Both the position numbers and the translations under genes were made by a program. Under the pieces are notes generated by a model. The model was not told where the DNA came from. It searched no databases and saw nothing but the letters and a program-made list of their open reading frames with translations. This document shows positions 16,800-26,222 of a stretch of 56,921 nucleotides of DNA, one piece after another (within the stretch, counting starts at the first letter, position 1; every line of letters starts with the position of its first letter). Origin of the DNA: Clostridiales bacterium (GTDB lineage Bacteria; Bacillota; Clostridia; Lachnospirales; WQUN01); NCBI GenBank assembly GCA_031287685.1, contig JAITSQ010000034.1, positions 1 to 56,921 of the forward strand. Direction: 5' to 3'.

Positions 16800-19160
16800 T
16801 CAGGGTTTATGAAAAGTAAAAGCGCTGTATCGTAATTCCTTTATTTCCGCGCCGTCGTAATACTGCTTAAGAATATCCAGCGCGTTAAGCCCTTTGTCGG
16901 CAAGGGCCTTGGCCCCGTTCTGGCTCAAGCCAGCGCCGTGCCCGTAGCCGCCGCCGTAGAAGGCGAAGCCGTCAGCCGTCTTATCAACCGCGAAAAACGC
17001 GCTCGGCATCAAGGCGAAATTTTCCACGAAACTGCCGTCCCGCCGCTCAATCTGCCCGGGGCGCAGGAGCGCGCGGACATTGTACTCGGTGTACACAATC
17101 ACGGTGCGCTTAGTGCCGGTGATTTTAAGCTCCATAATGTTTCCGCCCTGCCCGCGCCGCAGAACTTCTAAATTAAGCACGTCGCCGACGCTGTCCGCCG
17201 GCAGGCTCCGGTATGACCCGTCAGAGGCGAGAGTTTTTATGAGCGCGGGGTTAACCGCGCTCCGCGCCGCTATAGAGGCGTTGACCGACCGAGTGACCTC
17301 CGCCGCGCTCATCGCGGCGCGCCAGCGGAACCACGGGAAATCTCGCTCGAAGCTGTTCACGTCCCAGTCCTTGAAAAATTTCCGCGCGTTTTCCTCGGCG
17401 GATAAATCGCCGAAATCGCCGCCCGCGTACTGTTTGGAGGCGGTCGTGCCGCCGGAGGCGGGAAAAACCGCCCCGTCGGCCCAGACTTCGCCTGAAGCCG
17501 CCGTATAGCCCGCCGACGTTGAAAAAAAATACGCCGGTATAACCCCGCCCTGGCGGAAAAGGCACAGGCCCCGCGTCGCGGCCACCGCCGCGTCCGTTTG
17601 CGCGGTTTCCGGCGCGTTGTTGTATACCTGGCATTGCGTCGTGTCGTCTACATTAGCGCCATACTCGTGGTATCTATTGGCGTAATATTGACTGTAGGCG
17701 AAGCTCCGCGCCGCGACCGCCTGAGCTTTCAGCGCCTCGGCGCCGTAGCCCGCGGGCATCTCCGAAGGCAGAACCCCGCGCAGATAGTCCTCCATTGGCA
17801 GCTCATTTACAAGGACGAACTTACCGCCGCGCCGGGAAACCTCAATTTTCCCGCGATAGGCTATTTCTTCGGCCTTACCGGCGCTCAGAAGCTTGAACCG
17901 GACCCCGTCCGCCGGGGAAAGCCGGAAAAAGGCGTCGCCGCCCAAAGGGGAGAAAATCTCGCCTTTTTTGTAGGTCTGGGAATACGCCGCCTTGCCTTCG
18001 CCAGATTCCACAAGGAAATCGCCGTCCCCCTGGATTTTCACCGAGTCGTGGAGGTACGCGCCGCCGGAGCCGCTTATGAGCACGCGGATATTGCCGAGCT
18101 CCGGAGCTTTGTCAACGACGGCGGCGAAAACTTCCCCGTTTCGCTCGTAAAACCGGGCCACGTCCGTCCCCACGAGCAGGGCCTGTCTTGGCGCTATTGA
18201 GGCTGACCCGTCTTTTTCGGCGTAAACCGCGAAATTTTCCGAAGTTTTATATACGCCGTGGTTTTTGAAAGAAAACTCGCCGTTGAACGAGATTATTTCA
18301 TCGCGGAACGGCTCCGCGTAAGCGTCGGCGGAGACGGCCTCCCCGTTTTTGATTTTGACGTCGGAGACTGAGCCGGGCGTGAGCGCGAGTCTCGTTTTGT
18401 ATTGACGAAACGCGCCGCCGGAGAAAAGCGTCACGCTGCCGCCGGAGCATTTGGTTATGTAGCAGTTTTTCAGCGAGGGCTCGTCGGAGGTTACCGCGCA
18501 GACCGCCGCCACCTCGTCGTTTTTCATCAGGACGCTTATTTCCCTGTCTATGTACGGGTCGGTGACGAAGCCCGAAAACATAACGCCGCCCTTATCCGTC
18601 ACGGCGAAAAAGGAGGGAAGCTCGGGATTCTGCGCCTTCCCGGCCAGTACGACGAGCCGCTTTTCGAGGATATTGGCGTCGCCTTTTTCCTTCAGAAAGT
18701 TTTTGTACGCCTCAAGCCAGAGAGCGTAGGACACGGCCTTATCGCCGTTCCCGCCGTCTACGAGGAAATCGGCGCGGCTCCCGATTTTTTCCAGGATGGA
18801 TTGCGCCTCGGCGAGAGAAAGCGGTTTTTCCGGGCGGAACTCGTCGCCGTAACCGCTCAGGATTTTAAGGCTGACCGCCGCGTTTATGAACTTATAATAC
18901 CATTTGTCGGGCGGCGTGTCGGTAAAAGATATAACGGAGGGCATATTGTTTATCTCGTTTATGTCGGCGAAAGCCAGGGCGAGCATTTTCGCCGTGAGCG
19001 CGCGGGAAACGGGCAGGTCGTCGCCCAGAGGGGGCGCGGCGGCTTCCCGCGCCCCGGCGAAGACCGCCGGGTCGTCGAAGGCGCCGTTTGTTCTGCTGTA
19101 CGCGGCGAGCGCGATTATAAAGACGACGCACAGGGCGGCGGATATTCGTTTCTTTAACAA
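16800..19160 (-). CDS. SLH-domain SpoIID/LytB-family protein
   Basis: SpoIID proteins are lytic transglycosylase-like murein enzymes that drive engulfment; LytB homologues modify amidases. From TTG 19160 the product has 786 residues. It has an N-terminal membrane segment (LCVVFIIALAAY), an S-layer-homology-like region (FTDTPPDKWYYKFINAA to LSLAEAQSILEK) and a long unassigned middle. The SpoIID domain contains ELPMEDYLRGVLPSEMPAGY, AQAVAARSFA, the DDTTQCQVY and YFFSTSAGYT segments, and ends GGGYGHGAGLSQNGA. TTG 19199 would extend the N-terminus, but that codon lies inside a repeat. The SLH region suggests wall attachment, so it may be a vegetative wall enzyme rather than the engulfment SpoIID. 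Confidence 0.85.
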   Translation of the reverse strand: MLKKRISAALCVVFIIALAAYSRTNGAFDDPAVFAGAREAAAPPLGDDLPVSRALTAKMLALAFADINEINNMPSVISFTDTPPDKWYYKFINAAVSLKILSGYGDEFRPEKPLSLAEAQSILEKIGSRADFLVDGGNGDKAVSYALWLEAYKNFLKEKGDANILEKRLVVLAGKAQNPELPSFFAVTDKGGVMFSGFVTDPYIDREISVLMKNDEVAAVCAVTSDEPSLKNCYITKCSGGSVTLFSGGAFRQYKTRLALTPGSVSDVKIKNGEAVSADAYAEPFRDEIISFNGEFSFKNHGVYKTSENFAVYAEKDGSASIAPRQALLVGTDVARFYERNGEVFAAVVDKAPELGNIRVLISGSGGAYLHDSVKIQGDGDFLVESGEGKAAYSQTYKKGEIFSPLGGDAFFRLSPADGVRFKLLSAGKAEEIAYRGKIEVSRRGGKFVLVNELPMEDYLRGVLPSEMPAGYGAEALKAQAVAARSFAYSQYYANRYHEYGANVDDTTQCQVYNNAPETAQTDAAVAATRGLCLFRQGGVIPAYFFSTSAGYTAASGEVWADGAVFPASGGTTASKQYAGGDFGDLSAEENARKFFKDWDVNSFERDFPWFRWRAAMSAAEVTRSVNASIAARSAVNPALIKTLASDGSYRSLPADSVGDVLNLEVLRRGQGGNIMELKITGTKRTVIVYTEYNVRALLRPGQIERRDGSFVENFALMPSAFFAVDKTADGFAFYGGGYGHGAGLSQNGAKALADKGLNALDILKQYYDGAEIKELRYSAFTFHKP

Positions 19161-19192
19161 GGCGTTCACCCGATTCGCTAAGGTTTTGTGAT

Positions 19193-19236
19193 ACGGCAAT
19201 TCCAGGTTTTTCCGTATATAAAACGGAATTGCTATA
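19193..19236. repeat. Minimal palindromic repeat
   Basis: GGCAATTCCAGG and AAAACGGAATTGCTATA face each other around TTTTTCCGTATAT. This is the terminal sequence of the AGCAATTCC type closing directly on itself, with no modular unit inside. It lies in the leader of the SpoIID-family gene. Confidence 0.65.
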
Positions 19237-19276
19237 TCTTATTCAGACGGCCTCCGGCATAGAACCTGTACGTTTC

Positions 19277-20527
19277 TTATTCCCGAATCTGGCCGCCGCC
19301 ATAGATAACGTACTTTGTCGTGGTCATCTCGCGCAGGCCCATGGGGCCCCTGGCGTGGAGTTTCTGCGTGCTTATCCCGATTTCCGCGCCAAGGCCGAAG
19401 CAGCCGCCGTCCGTAAAGCGCGTGCTGGCGTTTACGTAAACCGCCGCCGAGTCCACTTCGTTAAGAAACTTTTGGGCCGCCGCGTAGTTTTCCGTTATAA
19501 TCGCCTCCGAATGGCGCGTGGAGTATTTTTCTATGTGCGCGATCGCGTCGTCGAGTCCGGCGGCGGTTTTCACGGCGATTATGAGGTCGTTGTATTCCTT
19601 GTAAAAATCCTCCTCCGACGCGGGGAGGAGGCCCCCGCAGGCGGCGCGCGCCGCTTCGTCCGCGCGGATTTCAACGCCGCGTTCCATAAGCGCGCCCGCG
19701 ATGAACGGCATAAATTTTTCGAGGATTCCTTTGTGGATTATGAGGGTTTCCGCCGCGTTGCAGACGCTTGGCCGCTGAGTTTTGGCGTTTATAATAATGT
19801 CCCGCGCCATAGTAAAATCGGCGGATTCGTCAACATAAACGTGGCAGTTGCCCGCGCCCGTCTCAATTACGGGGACGGTGGCGTTCTGAAGGACCGCGTT
19901 TATAAGCCCCGCGCCCCCGCGCGGAATCACCACGTCAATCAGGCCGTTAAGGCGGGTCAGCGCGACCGCGCTTTCCCGGCTTAAATCCGTAACGACCTGA
20001 ACGGCGTCGGGGTTTTTGCCGTGTTTTTCAATAACGGCGCGGAATAGTTCAACGATTATTTTCGAGGTTAAAAAGGCGTCGCCGCCGCCGCGCAGGACGC
20101 ACGCGTTGCCGGTTTTGAGGCATATGCCGAAAACGTCGCTCGTGACGTTAGGCCGGGCTTCATAGATAACCGCCGCCACCCCGATAGGCACGCGCTTTTT
20201 GGAGATAATCAAGCCGTTGGGGAGCGTGCGGCCCTCCGTTTCGCCGAGCGGGTCGGGCAGGGCGGACAGCCCGCGCAGGCCTTCGGCCATATCCCGGATT
20301 CTGGCTTCGGTCAGCCGGAGGCGGTCTAAAAACGCGGGTTTAACGCCGGAAGCCTCCGCTTTTTCCATATCCCGCGCGTTTTCCCGCGTTATGTCGGCAG
20401 CCGCCGAAAGAAGCGCCTCAGCCGAGGCTTCGAGAATCGCGTTCCGCTCTCCGGGCCCAAGCGCGCGAAGCTCCCGCGCGGCGGCCTTGGCGCGGACGCC
20501 AAGGTTGGTCAGATATTCGTTTGACAC
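19277..20527 (-). CDS. proA: Gamma-glutamyl phosphate reductase
   Basis: ProA reduces gamma-glutamyl phosphate to glutamate semialdehyde with NADPH, the second step of proline synthesis. The 416-residue product shows the aldehyde-dehydrogenase-like fold with IGVAAVIYEARPNVTSD, the nucleotide-binding LRGGGDAFLTSK and the catalytic Cys in RPSVCNAAETLI (near 256). GTG 20527 is preceded by AGGAGG at spacing 7. It lies 11 bases downstream of the thioredoxin-reductase-like gene on the same strand. proB is not adjacent, which is unusual but not rare. Confidence 0.95.
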   Translation of the reverse strand: MSNEYLTNLGVRAKAAARELRALGPGERNAILEASAEALLSAAADITRENARDMEKAEASGVKPAFLDRLRLTEARIRDMAEGLRGLSALPDPLGETEGRTLPNGLIISKKRVPIGVAAVIYEARPNVTSDVFGICLKTGNACVLRGGGDAFLTSKIIVELFRAVIEKHGKNPDAVQVVTDLSRESAVALTRLNGLIDVVIPRGGAGLINAVLQNATVPVIETGAGNCHVYVDESADFTMARDIIINAKTQRPSVCNAAETLIIHKGILEKFMPFIAGALMERGVEIRADEAARAACGGLLPASEEDFYKEYNDLIIAVKTAAGLDDAIAHIEKYSTRHSEAIITENYAAAQKFLNEVDSAAVYVNASTRFTDGGCFGLGAEIGISTQKLHARGPMGLREMTTTKYVIYGGGQIRE

Positions 20528-20538
20528 ATAATCCCTCC

Positions 20539-21444
20539 TTATTTAAGCGAAGAAGCCGCGAAGCTTCCCGCCGCCGCTCCGTCCGCCGCCGCCGTCACAA
20601 TCTGGCGAAGCGGGGTTTTCCGCGCGTCTCCCGCCGCGTAAACCCCTGAAACTTCGGTCTCCATACGCTCGTTAGTGAGAAGCTGGCCGTTTTCCGTCAT
20701 CGCCAGGGAGCCGCGCAGGAATCGCGTGGCCGGCTCCGTCCCTACCGCGACGAAGACGCACGACACGGGCAGCTCCGCCGTTTCGCCGGTTTCGGCGTGT
20801 TTCAGTTTTATGGACTCGACCGCCTCCCCGCCCGAAATTTCAAGCGGCAGAAAGGGCGTGGTTATCGCTATATTCGGCGCGCCGCATACGGAGTTTCCGC
20901 GAAATTCCCGCCGGCGGTGGATTAGGTATACTTTTTCGCACAGCCGGGATAAGTACGCGGCGTCGTGCAGGGCGGTTTCGCCGCCGCCCACGACCGCGAC
21001 GGTTTTCCCTCGGTAAAACGCGCCGTCGCAAACCGCGCAGGAGGATACGCCGCGTCCGGCAAACTCCGCTTCGCCGGGAACGCCGAGCTTCCTCGGCTTC
21101 GCGCCGGCGGCCAGGATTACCCGCCGCGCCGCGTGCTCTTTGTCTTTCGTCCTGAGAAGCTTTAAGTCGCCGTTTAATTCAACACTTATAATTTCGGCGT
21201 TAACGACTCGGTGCGGGAAAAGCTTCAAGTGAGCCGAGAAGGCCTGAATCAGCTCGAACGCGCCGATTTTGCCAAGGCCGGGGTAGTTCTCAACCTCGGA
21301 GGTTTGGGCGATTTGCCCGCCGACGAAAGTTTTCTCGAAAATCACGGGAACGAAGCCCGCGCGCGCCGCGTAAATCGCCGCAGAAACTCCCGCCGGCCCC
21401 CCGCCGATTATGGCTATATCGATTATTTCTTGAGTATCAGCCAA
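20539..21444 (-). CDS. trxB: Thioredoxin reductase-like flavoprotein
   Basis: This FAD- and NAD(P)-dependent disulfide reductase has 301 residues. FAD-binding GGGPAG (near residue 16) is followed by FEKTFVGGQIAQTSEVENYPG. The redox pair is CAVC, preceded by GVSS. The second nucleotide-binding site is VVGGGETALHDA, and the C-terminal FAD motif is YAAGDARKTPLRQIVTAAADG. All are typical of TrxB. TTG 21444 is chosen because the longer frame adds an Arg/Trp-rich stretch that is the antisense of the malic enzyme end, while GGGTGG precedes 21444. It overlaps the malic enzyme stop by eight bases, so the genes are coupled. Confidence 0.9.
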   Translation of the reverse strand: MADTQEIIDIAIIGGGPAGVSAAIYAARAGFVPVIFEKTFVGGQIAQTSEVENYPGLGKIGAFELIQAFSAHLKLFPHRVVNAEIISVELNGDLKLLRTKDKEHAARRVILAAGAKPRKLGVPGEAEFAGRGVSSCAVCDGAFYRGKTVAVVGGGETALHDAAYLSRLCEKVYLIHRRREFRGNSVCGAPNIAITTPFLPLEISGGEAVESIKLKHAETGETAELPVSCVFVAVGTEPATRFLRGSLAMTENGQLLTNERMETEVSGVYAAGDARKTPLRQIVTAAADGAAAGSFAASSLK

Positions 21445-22612
21445 TCCGAGCCACCCCGCTTTCCCGCGCCGCCGCCGCCACCGCCCGCGCCACCGCTTCG
21501 CCCACGCGCGGGTCAAACGGCGGCGGCAGGATATAATCGGGCCGCGCTTCCCCGCTTACAAGTTCCGATATGGCCAGCGCCGCCGCCATTTTCATTTCTT
21601 CGTTTATGTCGAGCGCGCGGCAGTCGAGCGCGCCGCGCATAATTCCCGGAAACGCCAGGACGTTGTTAATCTGGTTCGGGAAGTCGCTCCGGCCCGTGCC
21701 GACGATGAACGCCCCGGCCGCAGCCGCCGCGTCCGGCATAATCTCCGGGACGGGGTTCGCCATCGGGAACAGAATCGGGTTAGAAGCCATACTCCGCGCC
21801 ATTTCCGGCGAAACAAGCCCCCCCGCCGACACGCCGATAAAAACATTCGCGCCGCGCAGGGCCGCCGCCAAATCCCCGGATAGGTTATCGGGGTTGGTGA
21901 TTTTCGCCAGTTCCTCGTGCGCTTCGCTCAAATTATCGCCGCGCCGGATTACGCCGGATTTATCACACATAATTATACGCGTGAACCCGGCTTTTATCAG
22001 CAGTTTGGCAATGGCCGTCCCCGCCGCGCCCGCGCCGGAAATTACGATTTTAAGCTCGCCGCGCCCCGCGTCTTTGGGAAGCAGAAGGCGGGCGTTAAGC
22101 AGCGCCGCCAGGACGACGACCGCCGTTCCGTGCTGGTCGTCGTGAAAAATCGGAATGTCGCAGGTTTGTTTGAGCCGCCGCTCAATTTCAAAACAGCGCG
22201 GAGCGGAAATATCTTCCAAATTTATCCCGCCGAACGACGGCGCGAGCAGCGTGACAGTCCGCACGATTTCGTCCGCGCTTTTAGTATTAAGACAAATCGG
22301 CACCGCGTCTATGCCGCCGAAGGCCTTAAAAAGAACGCACTTCCCCTCCATAACGGGCATCGCGGCAAGCGGGCCTATATCGCCCAGGCCCAGAACCGCC
22401 GTCCCGTCCGTCACGACCGCGACGGTGTTGCCCCGGCCCGTAAGCTCCCAAGACATTTCGGGGTTTTTGGCGATTTCCGCGCAAGGCCGCGCCACCCCCG
22501 GCGTGTACGCGAGGGCCAGCGAACGTTTGTCCGCCACCGGGGCCTTCGGGGTTATGGAGAGCTTTCCGCGCCACTCCTTATGGAGTTTTAACGATTCCTC
22601 AAGATAGTCCAT
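21437..22612 (-). CDS. NAD(P)-dependent malic enzyme
   Basis: This enzyme oxidatively decarboxylates malate to pyruvate. The 391-residue product has YTPGVARPCAEI at the N-terminus, the catalytic region VTDGTAVLGLGDIGPLAAMPVMEGK, metal-binding segment IPIFHDDQHGTA and the Rossmann motif ISGAGAAGTAIAKLL. PVPEIMPDAA and TGRSDFPNQINNVLAFPG complete the family pattern. Length matches the short bacterial form without a phosphotransacetylase domain. Cofactor preference cannot be read reliably. It is the first of maeA-trxB-proA on the reverse strand, an order that could link NADPH supply with NADPH users. Confidence 0.93.
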   Translation of the reverse strand: MDYLEESLKLHKEWRGKLSITPKAPVADKRSLALAYTPGVARPCAEIAKNPEMSWELTGRGNTVAVVTDGTAVLGLGDIGPLAAMPVMEGKCVLFKAFGGIDAVPICLNTKSADEIVRTVTLLAPSFGGINLEDISAPRCFEIERRLKQTCDIPIFHDDQHGTAVVVLAALLNARLLLPKDAGRGELKIVISGAGAAGTAIAKLLIKAGFTRIIMCDKSGVIRRGDNLSEAHEELAKITNPDNLSGDLAAALRGANVFIGVSAGGLVSPEMARSMASNPILFPMANPVPEIMPDAAAAAGAFIVGTGRSDFPNQINNVLAFPGIMRGALDCRALDINEEMKMAAALAISELVSGEARPDYILPPPFDPRVGEAVARAVAAAARESGVARIG

Positions 22613-22627
22613 AATTCACCTTTTCAT

Positions 22628-22694
22628 AGAGCGATTCTATGTTTGACTGGCTTGTTTCGAGCCGAAAGAAGCCTATGTCAAACGGAATTGCTAT
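22628..22694. repeat. Compact palindromic repeat element
   Basis: AGCGATTCTATGTTTGAC and GTCAAACGGAATTGCT form the two ends around GGCTTGTTTCGAGCC, a small inner hairpin. The same ends and centre recur in the larger element at 31114. The remainder of the 243-base gap up to alaS (22695-22855) has no gene I can support. Confidence 0.75.
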
Positions 22695-22855
22695 TAGCAT
22701 ATTATTCAAACGGCGCGCCGGGCGTTCCGTATGCTCCCGGAATAACCCGCGGCCGCCAGTTCCCTATTTTGCCGCCTTGCGATAGATGCAGGGTTTCGGC
22801 GAAATTCAAGCGTTCGGCAGAGCGTTGCTCACGCCGCCGGGGTTATACGCGCGTT

Positions 22856-25507
22856 TCAGCCAAGCGCCTTCGCCGCCGCGTTTACCGCCGCGTCAACCGC
22901 TTCGCCGAGCCTGCCGGCGTCCTTAATTCCGGCCTGCGCCATATTCGGCTTGCCGCCGCCGCTTCCTCCGGCCGCCCGCGCGCCCTCGCGGACCAGCGCG
23001 CCGGCGTTCAGGCCGCGCTCCACCGCGGTTTTGTCCGCGGAGACGAGCAGCGTGCCCTTGCCGTCGCAGACCGCCGCGAGTATCACGACGCACCCCCCGC
23101 CGATTTTAGCCGCGATTTTGTCGGACAGCTCGCGCAGCTGATTCGCCGAAAGCCCCTCGCCCGCGTTCCCGCTGGCTATTTTTACGCCGCCCTCGTTTTT
23201 CGCCTCCCTTATAATATCGTCGATTACGTTTTGCGCCGACGCGCTCTTGATTTTCGCAAGCTCGGCTTTTAGGGCCTTCGCCTCGTCCGCCAGGGCCTTC
23301 GCCTTTTGCGGGGCGGCGGCGGGTTCGGCTTTCAGCGCCGCGCAGACCTCGCGCAGGCGCGCCTCCCGCTCCCGGTAATAATCAAGGGCCGCGGCGCCCG
23401 TCAGGGCTTCTATGCGGCGCGTGCCCGCCGAAACGCCCGTTTCCGAAATAATCTTGAAAAGCCCGGCCTGCGACGTGTTATCAAGATGTGTCCCGCCGCA
23501 AAGCTCCGTACTGAAGCCCGCGATTTCCACGACGCGCACTATGTCGCCGTATTTTTCGCCAAAGAGGGCCATAGCGCCTTTTTTCCGCGCTTCCTCAATC
23601 GGAAGGTTTTCGACGGAAACCCGCAGGCCCTCAAGGATTTTCTCATTTACCAGCGCCTCCGCCCTTGCCGCCTCCTCCGCCGAAAGCGGCGCGAAATGGG
23701 TAAAGTCAAACCTTAAGCGCCCCGCCGACACCTGGGAGCCGGCCTGTTCGATATGGCTGCCGCAGACAAGGCGCAGGGCCGCCTGGAGCAGGTGCGTGGC
23801 GGTATGGTTGCGCGAGGCGGCAAGGCGGTTCTTTATGTCGATATTTGCCGTGACTTCCTGCCCGGTTTTAAGCGTGCCCTGAAGAACCCTGCCGATATGG
23901 GCGAATTTTCCGCCGCCGCCCGCCTTCACGCAGTCCGCCGCCTCGAATTTTCCGCCGTCCCATTCAATAACGCCTATATCGCCCTTTTGGCCGCCGCTTT
24001 CGGCGTAAAACGGCGTAACGTCAAGGATTACGGAGCCTTCGCCGGAGGCGGGGGAAAGCTCGCCCACGACCGAATCCCCCTCCGTAAGAGCCAGAACCCG
24101 CGCGGAGGCGCTTTTTTGAGCGTATCCCGCGAAAACGCTCGTCATATCGGGCGGAAGAGAGTCGTAGACGGTTTCCTTGCTCCCCATATATGTCGAAGCC
24201 TCGCGCGACGCGCGGGAGCGCTCTTTCTGGCGGGTCATCTCCCGCTCGAAGCCCTCCTCGTCCACCGAAAGGCCGCGCTCGTCCAAAATCTCCTTAAGCA
24301 AGTCCGGAGGGAAGCCGAAGGTGTCGTAAAGCCTGAAAGCGTCCGCGCCGCTCATAAGGGCCTCTCCGCGCTCCTTGAGCCGGCCGGCGGTTTCGTTCAG
24401 CAGGGCCAGGCCCGCGTCGAGCGTTTGATAAAACCGCTCCTCCTCTACGGAAATCAGCTTCAGGATGTACTCGCGCTTTTCCTCAAGCTCAGGGTACGCG
24501 CCCTTAGACTGCTCTATGGCGGTCTCGGCGATTTTGCTAAGGAACAGCTCGTTCATACCCAGAAGCCTGCCGTGCATCGCGGCGCGGCGCAGCAGACGGC
24601 GCAGGACGTAGCCGCGCCCTTCGTTGCCGGGGATAACGCCGTCCCCCGTTAAAAAAGTAACGGAGCGGCTATGGTCGGTGATTATGCGTATGGAAACGTC
24701 TTTTTTGGGGTCGGAGTTATAGGTCGCGCCGCATTCCCGGCAGACCGCGTCGCGTATGGCCTTAATCGTGTCCACGTCAAAAATAGAGGACGCGCCCTGC
24801 ATTATGGCGGCAATGCGCTCAAGGCCCATTCCCGTGTCTATATTTGGGTTTTTAAGGCGCGGGTACGAGCCGTCCTCCTGCCGGTCAAACTGAGTGAACA
24901 CAAGATTCCAAATTTCGACGAACCTGTCGCAGTCGCACCCGACGGCGCAGTCCGGGCGGCCGCAGCCGTTCTCCGCCCCGCGGTCGAAGTAAATCTCCGA
25001 GCACGGGCCGCACGGGCCCGCGCCCACTTCCCAAAAGTTGTCCTCCCGCCCTAATTTGCGTATTTTGGATTCCGGCAGGCCCGCTTTATCCCGCCATATG
25101 GCGAGGGCTTCGTCGTCCTCTTCATAAACGGAGACGTACAGCCTCTCCTCCGGGATGCCCATCGTCGCCGTCATAAATTCCCACGCCCACGGGATAATCT
25201 CTTCCTTAAAATAGTCGCCGAAAGAAAAATTGCCCAGCATCTCGAAAAAAGTACCGTGGCGGGCGGTCTGGCCCACATTGGCTATGTCTATGGTGCGTAC
25301 GCATTTCTGGCAGGTTGTGACGCGCTTTCGCGGCGGAGCCTCCCGCCCCGTAAAATACGGCTTGAGCGGCGCCATGCCCGAATTTATAAGAAGCAGGCTG
25401 ACGTCGTTTTTCGGTACGAGCGGAAAGCTCTCAAGCCGCAGGTGCCCCCTGCTCTCGAAAAAGGAAAGAAATCTCTCGCGTATTTCGTTAAGACCGATAA
25501 AATCCAA
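22856..25507 (-). CDS. alaS: Alanyl-tRNA synthetase
   Basis: This class II enzyme charges tRNA-Ala and edits misactivated serine and glycine. The 883-residue product has the expected full length. It starts with the catalytic core (LNEIRERFLSFFESRGH, NSGMAPLKPYFTG, GMGLERI). The editing domain carries HTATHLLQAALR and CGGTH zinc/editing motifs. A coiled region and a C-terminal glycine-rich C-Ala domain (GGSGGGKPNMAQAG) follow. TTG 25507 is preceded by GGAGTG. Its promoter is TTGAAA-17-TATACT on the reverse strand (25627-25599). I searched its leader for a T-box (GGGTGGNACC) and found none. Confidence 0.97.
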   Translation of the reverse strand: MDFIGLNEIRERFLSFFESRGHLRLESFPLVPKNDVSLLLINSGMAPLKPYFTGREAPPRKRVTTCQKCVRTIDIANVGQTARHGTFFEMLGNFSFGDYFKEEIIPWAWEFMTATMGIPEERLYVSVYEEDDEALAIWRDKAGLPESKIRKLGREDNFWEVGAGPCGPCSEIYFDRGAENGCGRPDCAVGCDCDRFVEIWNLVFTQFDRQEDGSYPRLKNPNIDTGMGLERIAAIMQGASSIFDVDTIKAIRDAVCRECGATYNSDPKKDVSIRIITDHSRSVTFLTGDGVIPGNEGRGYVLRRLLRRAAMHGRLLGMNELFLSKIAETAIEQSKGAYPELEEKREYILKLISVEEERFYQTLDAGLALLNETAGRLKERGEALMSGADAFRLYDTFGFPPDLLKEILDERGLSVDEEGFEREMTRQKERSRASREASTYMGSKETVYDSLPPDMTSVFAGYAQKSASARVLALTEGDSVVGELSPASGEGSVILDVTPFYAESGGQKGDIGVIEWDGGKFEAADCVKAGGGGKFAHIGRVLQGTLKTGQEVTANIDIKNRLAASRNHTATHLLQAALRLVCGSHIEQAGSQVSAGRLRFDFTHFAPLSAEEAARAEALVNEKILEGLRVSVENLPIEEARKKGAMALFGEKYGDIVRVVEIAGFSTELCGGTHLDNTSQAGLFKIISETGVSAGTRRIEALTGAAALDYYREREARLREVCAALKAEPAAAPQKAKALADEAKALKAELAKIKSASAQNVIDDIIREAKNEGGVKIASGNAGEGLSANQLRELSDKIAAKIGGGCVVILAAVCDGKGTLLVSADKTAVERGLNAGALVREGARAAGGSGGGKPNMAQAGIKDAGRLGEAVDAAVNAAAKALG

Positions 25508-25598
25508 CTGCTATCACTCCGATATATTATAGTTACTGCAGCCGGTTCTACTTAGAAAACTTGAATTTGAAAGTATTTTAAGTTAAACGGCTATATAG

Positions 25599-25627
25599 AG
25601 TATATCAAACTTTTCAAATTTTTTCAA
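25599..25627 (-). promoter_or_regulatory. alaS promoter
   Basis: On the reverse strand TTGAAA (25627-25622) and TATACT (25604-25599) are 17 bases apart. The surrounding AT-rich stretch has repeated TTTTCAAAT motifs. It is divergent from the sigma factor promoter. Confidence 0.65.
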
Positions 25628-25632
25628 ATAAT

Positions 25633-25659
25633 CCAAACTTTTTTGAAAAATATAACGTC
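25633..25659 (+). promoter_or_regulatory. Candidate ECF-sigma autoregulatory promoter
   Basis: CCAAAC (25633-25638) and CGTC (25656-25659) are separated by 17 bases. The AAC-type -35 and CGTC -10 pattern resembles promoters used by SigV/SigM-like ECF factors. It lies just upstream of the ECF gene, consistent with autoregulation. This is a weak match based on short motifs. Confidence 0.4.
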
Positions 25660-25703
25660 TATATAAACAGAACAGTAAAACGCCGGGAAGGAGAGAAAAA
25701 GGT

Positions 25704-26201
25704 ATGCTCAACCGGATTGAAAAGTATTGCGTGGAGAACCGAACGGTTATGTACAGGTTGGCATACGGATACACGAAAAATCGTGACGACGCTCTTGACG
25801 TCGTATCGGACGCCGTTTTGCGCGCTCTGACGACAAAAAGCGCCCCGCGCGGGGAGGAGCTGAAGCCTTGGTTTTACGGCATTGTTGTCAGCGCCGCGCT
25901 TGATTTTCTAAGGAAACGAAAAGACCGCGCGAATATTGAAGGAGGCGACGCGCTTATGAATATACCGGCCAGCGGCGATAACGCGCCGGACGAAGACCTG
26001 ATGGAGGCTGTAAACCGCCTGCCCGAACCCGACAGGACGATAATTATGCTGAGGTTTTTCGAGGATTTGAAGATAGAGGACGTGGCGAAGGCGACGAATC
26101 TGCGCGTGAGCACGACGAAAACGCGGCTTTACGCCGCCCTCAAAAAAATGAGGGGCTTCAGCCAGCTTGCGGAATACGCGAAGAATACGGCGACGATGTG
26201 A
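25704..26201 (+). CDS. sigV: ECF sigma factor, SigV-like
   Basis: This 165-residue alternative sigma factor has region 2 with RLAYGYTKNRDDALDVVSDAVLRAL (residues 18-42), including the conserved DALDVVSD core-binding segment. Region 4 is LPEPDRTIIMLRFFEDLKIEDVA plus the recognition helix LRVSTTKTRLYAALKKM. ATG 25704 is preceded by GGAGAG. The next gene encodes an RsiV-like anti-sigma, which points to the SigV group. In Bacillus subtilis and Clostridioides difficile this group responds to lysozyme. That assignment depends on the partner and is inference here. Confidence 0.85.
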   Translation: MLNRIEKYCVENRTVMYRLAYGYTKNRDDALDVVSDAVLRALTTKSAPRGEELKPWFYGIVVSAALDFLRKRKDRANIEGGDALMNIPASGDNAPDEDLMEAVNRLPEPDRTIIMLRFFEDLKIEDVAKATNLRVSTTKTRLYAALKKMRGFSQLAEYAKNTATM

Positions 26202-26222
26202 AAAATTCAAGGAGGAAATATT

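Noticed and set aside
21444-21516. N-terminal extension of the thioredoxin reductase (Arg/Trp-rich)
   Set aside because: It is the antisense of the malic enzyme C-terminus; a start with ribosome-binding site exists at 21444 and matches the family length.
22705-22809. Possible 34-codon reverse-strand frame ending GAYGTPGAPFE
   Set aside because: It begins with TTG without a ribosome-binding site, is closed by a stop shortly upstream and lies in a repeat-containing gap; the opposite strand is equally open. Too weak to call a gene, perhaps a remnant.
25508-25703. T-box leader before alaS
   Set aside because: No GGGTGGNACC sequence or specifier-loop pattern on the reverse strand; the region is short, AT-rich and holds divergent promoters.
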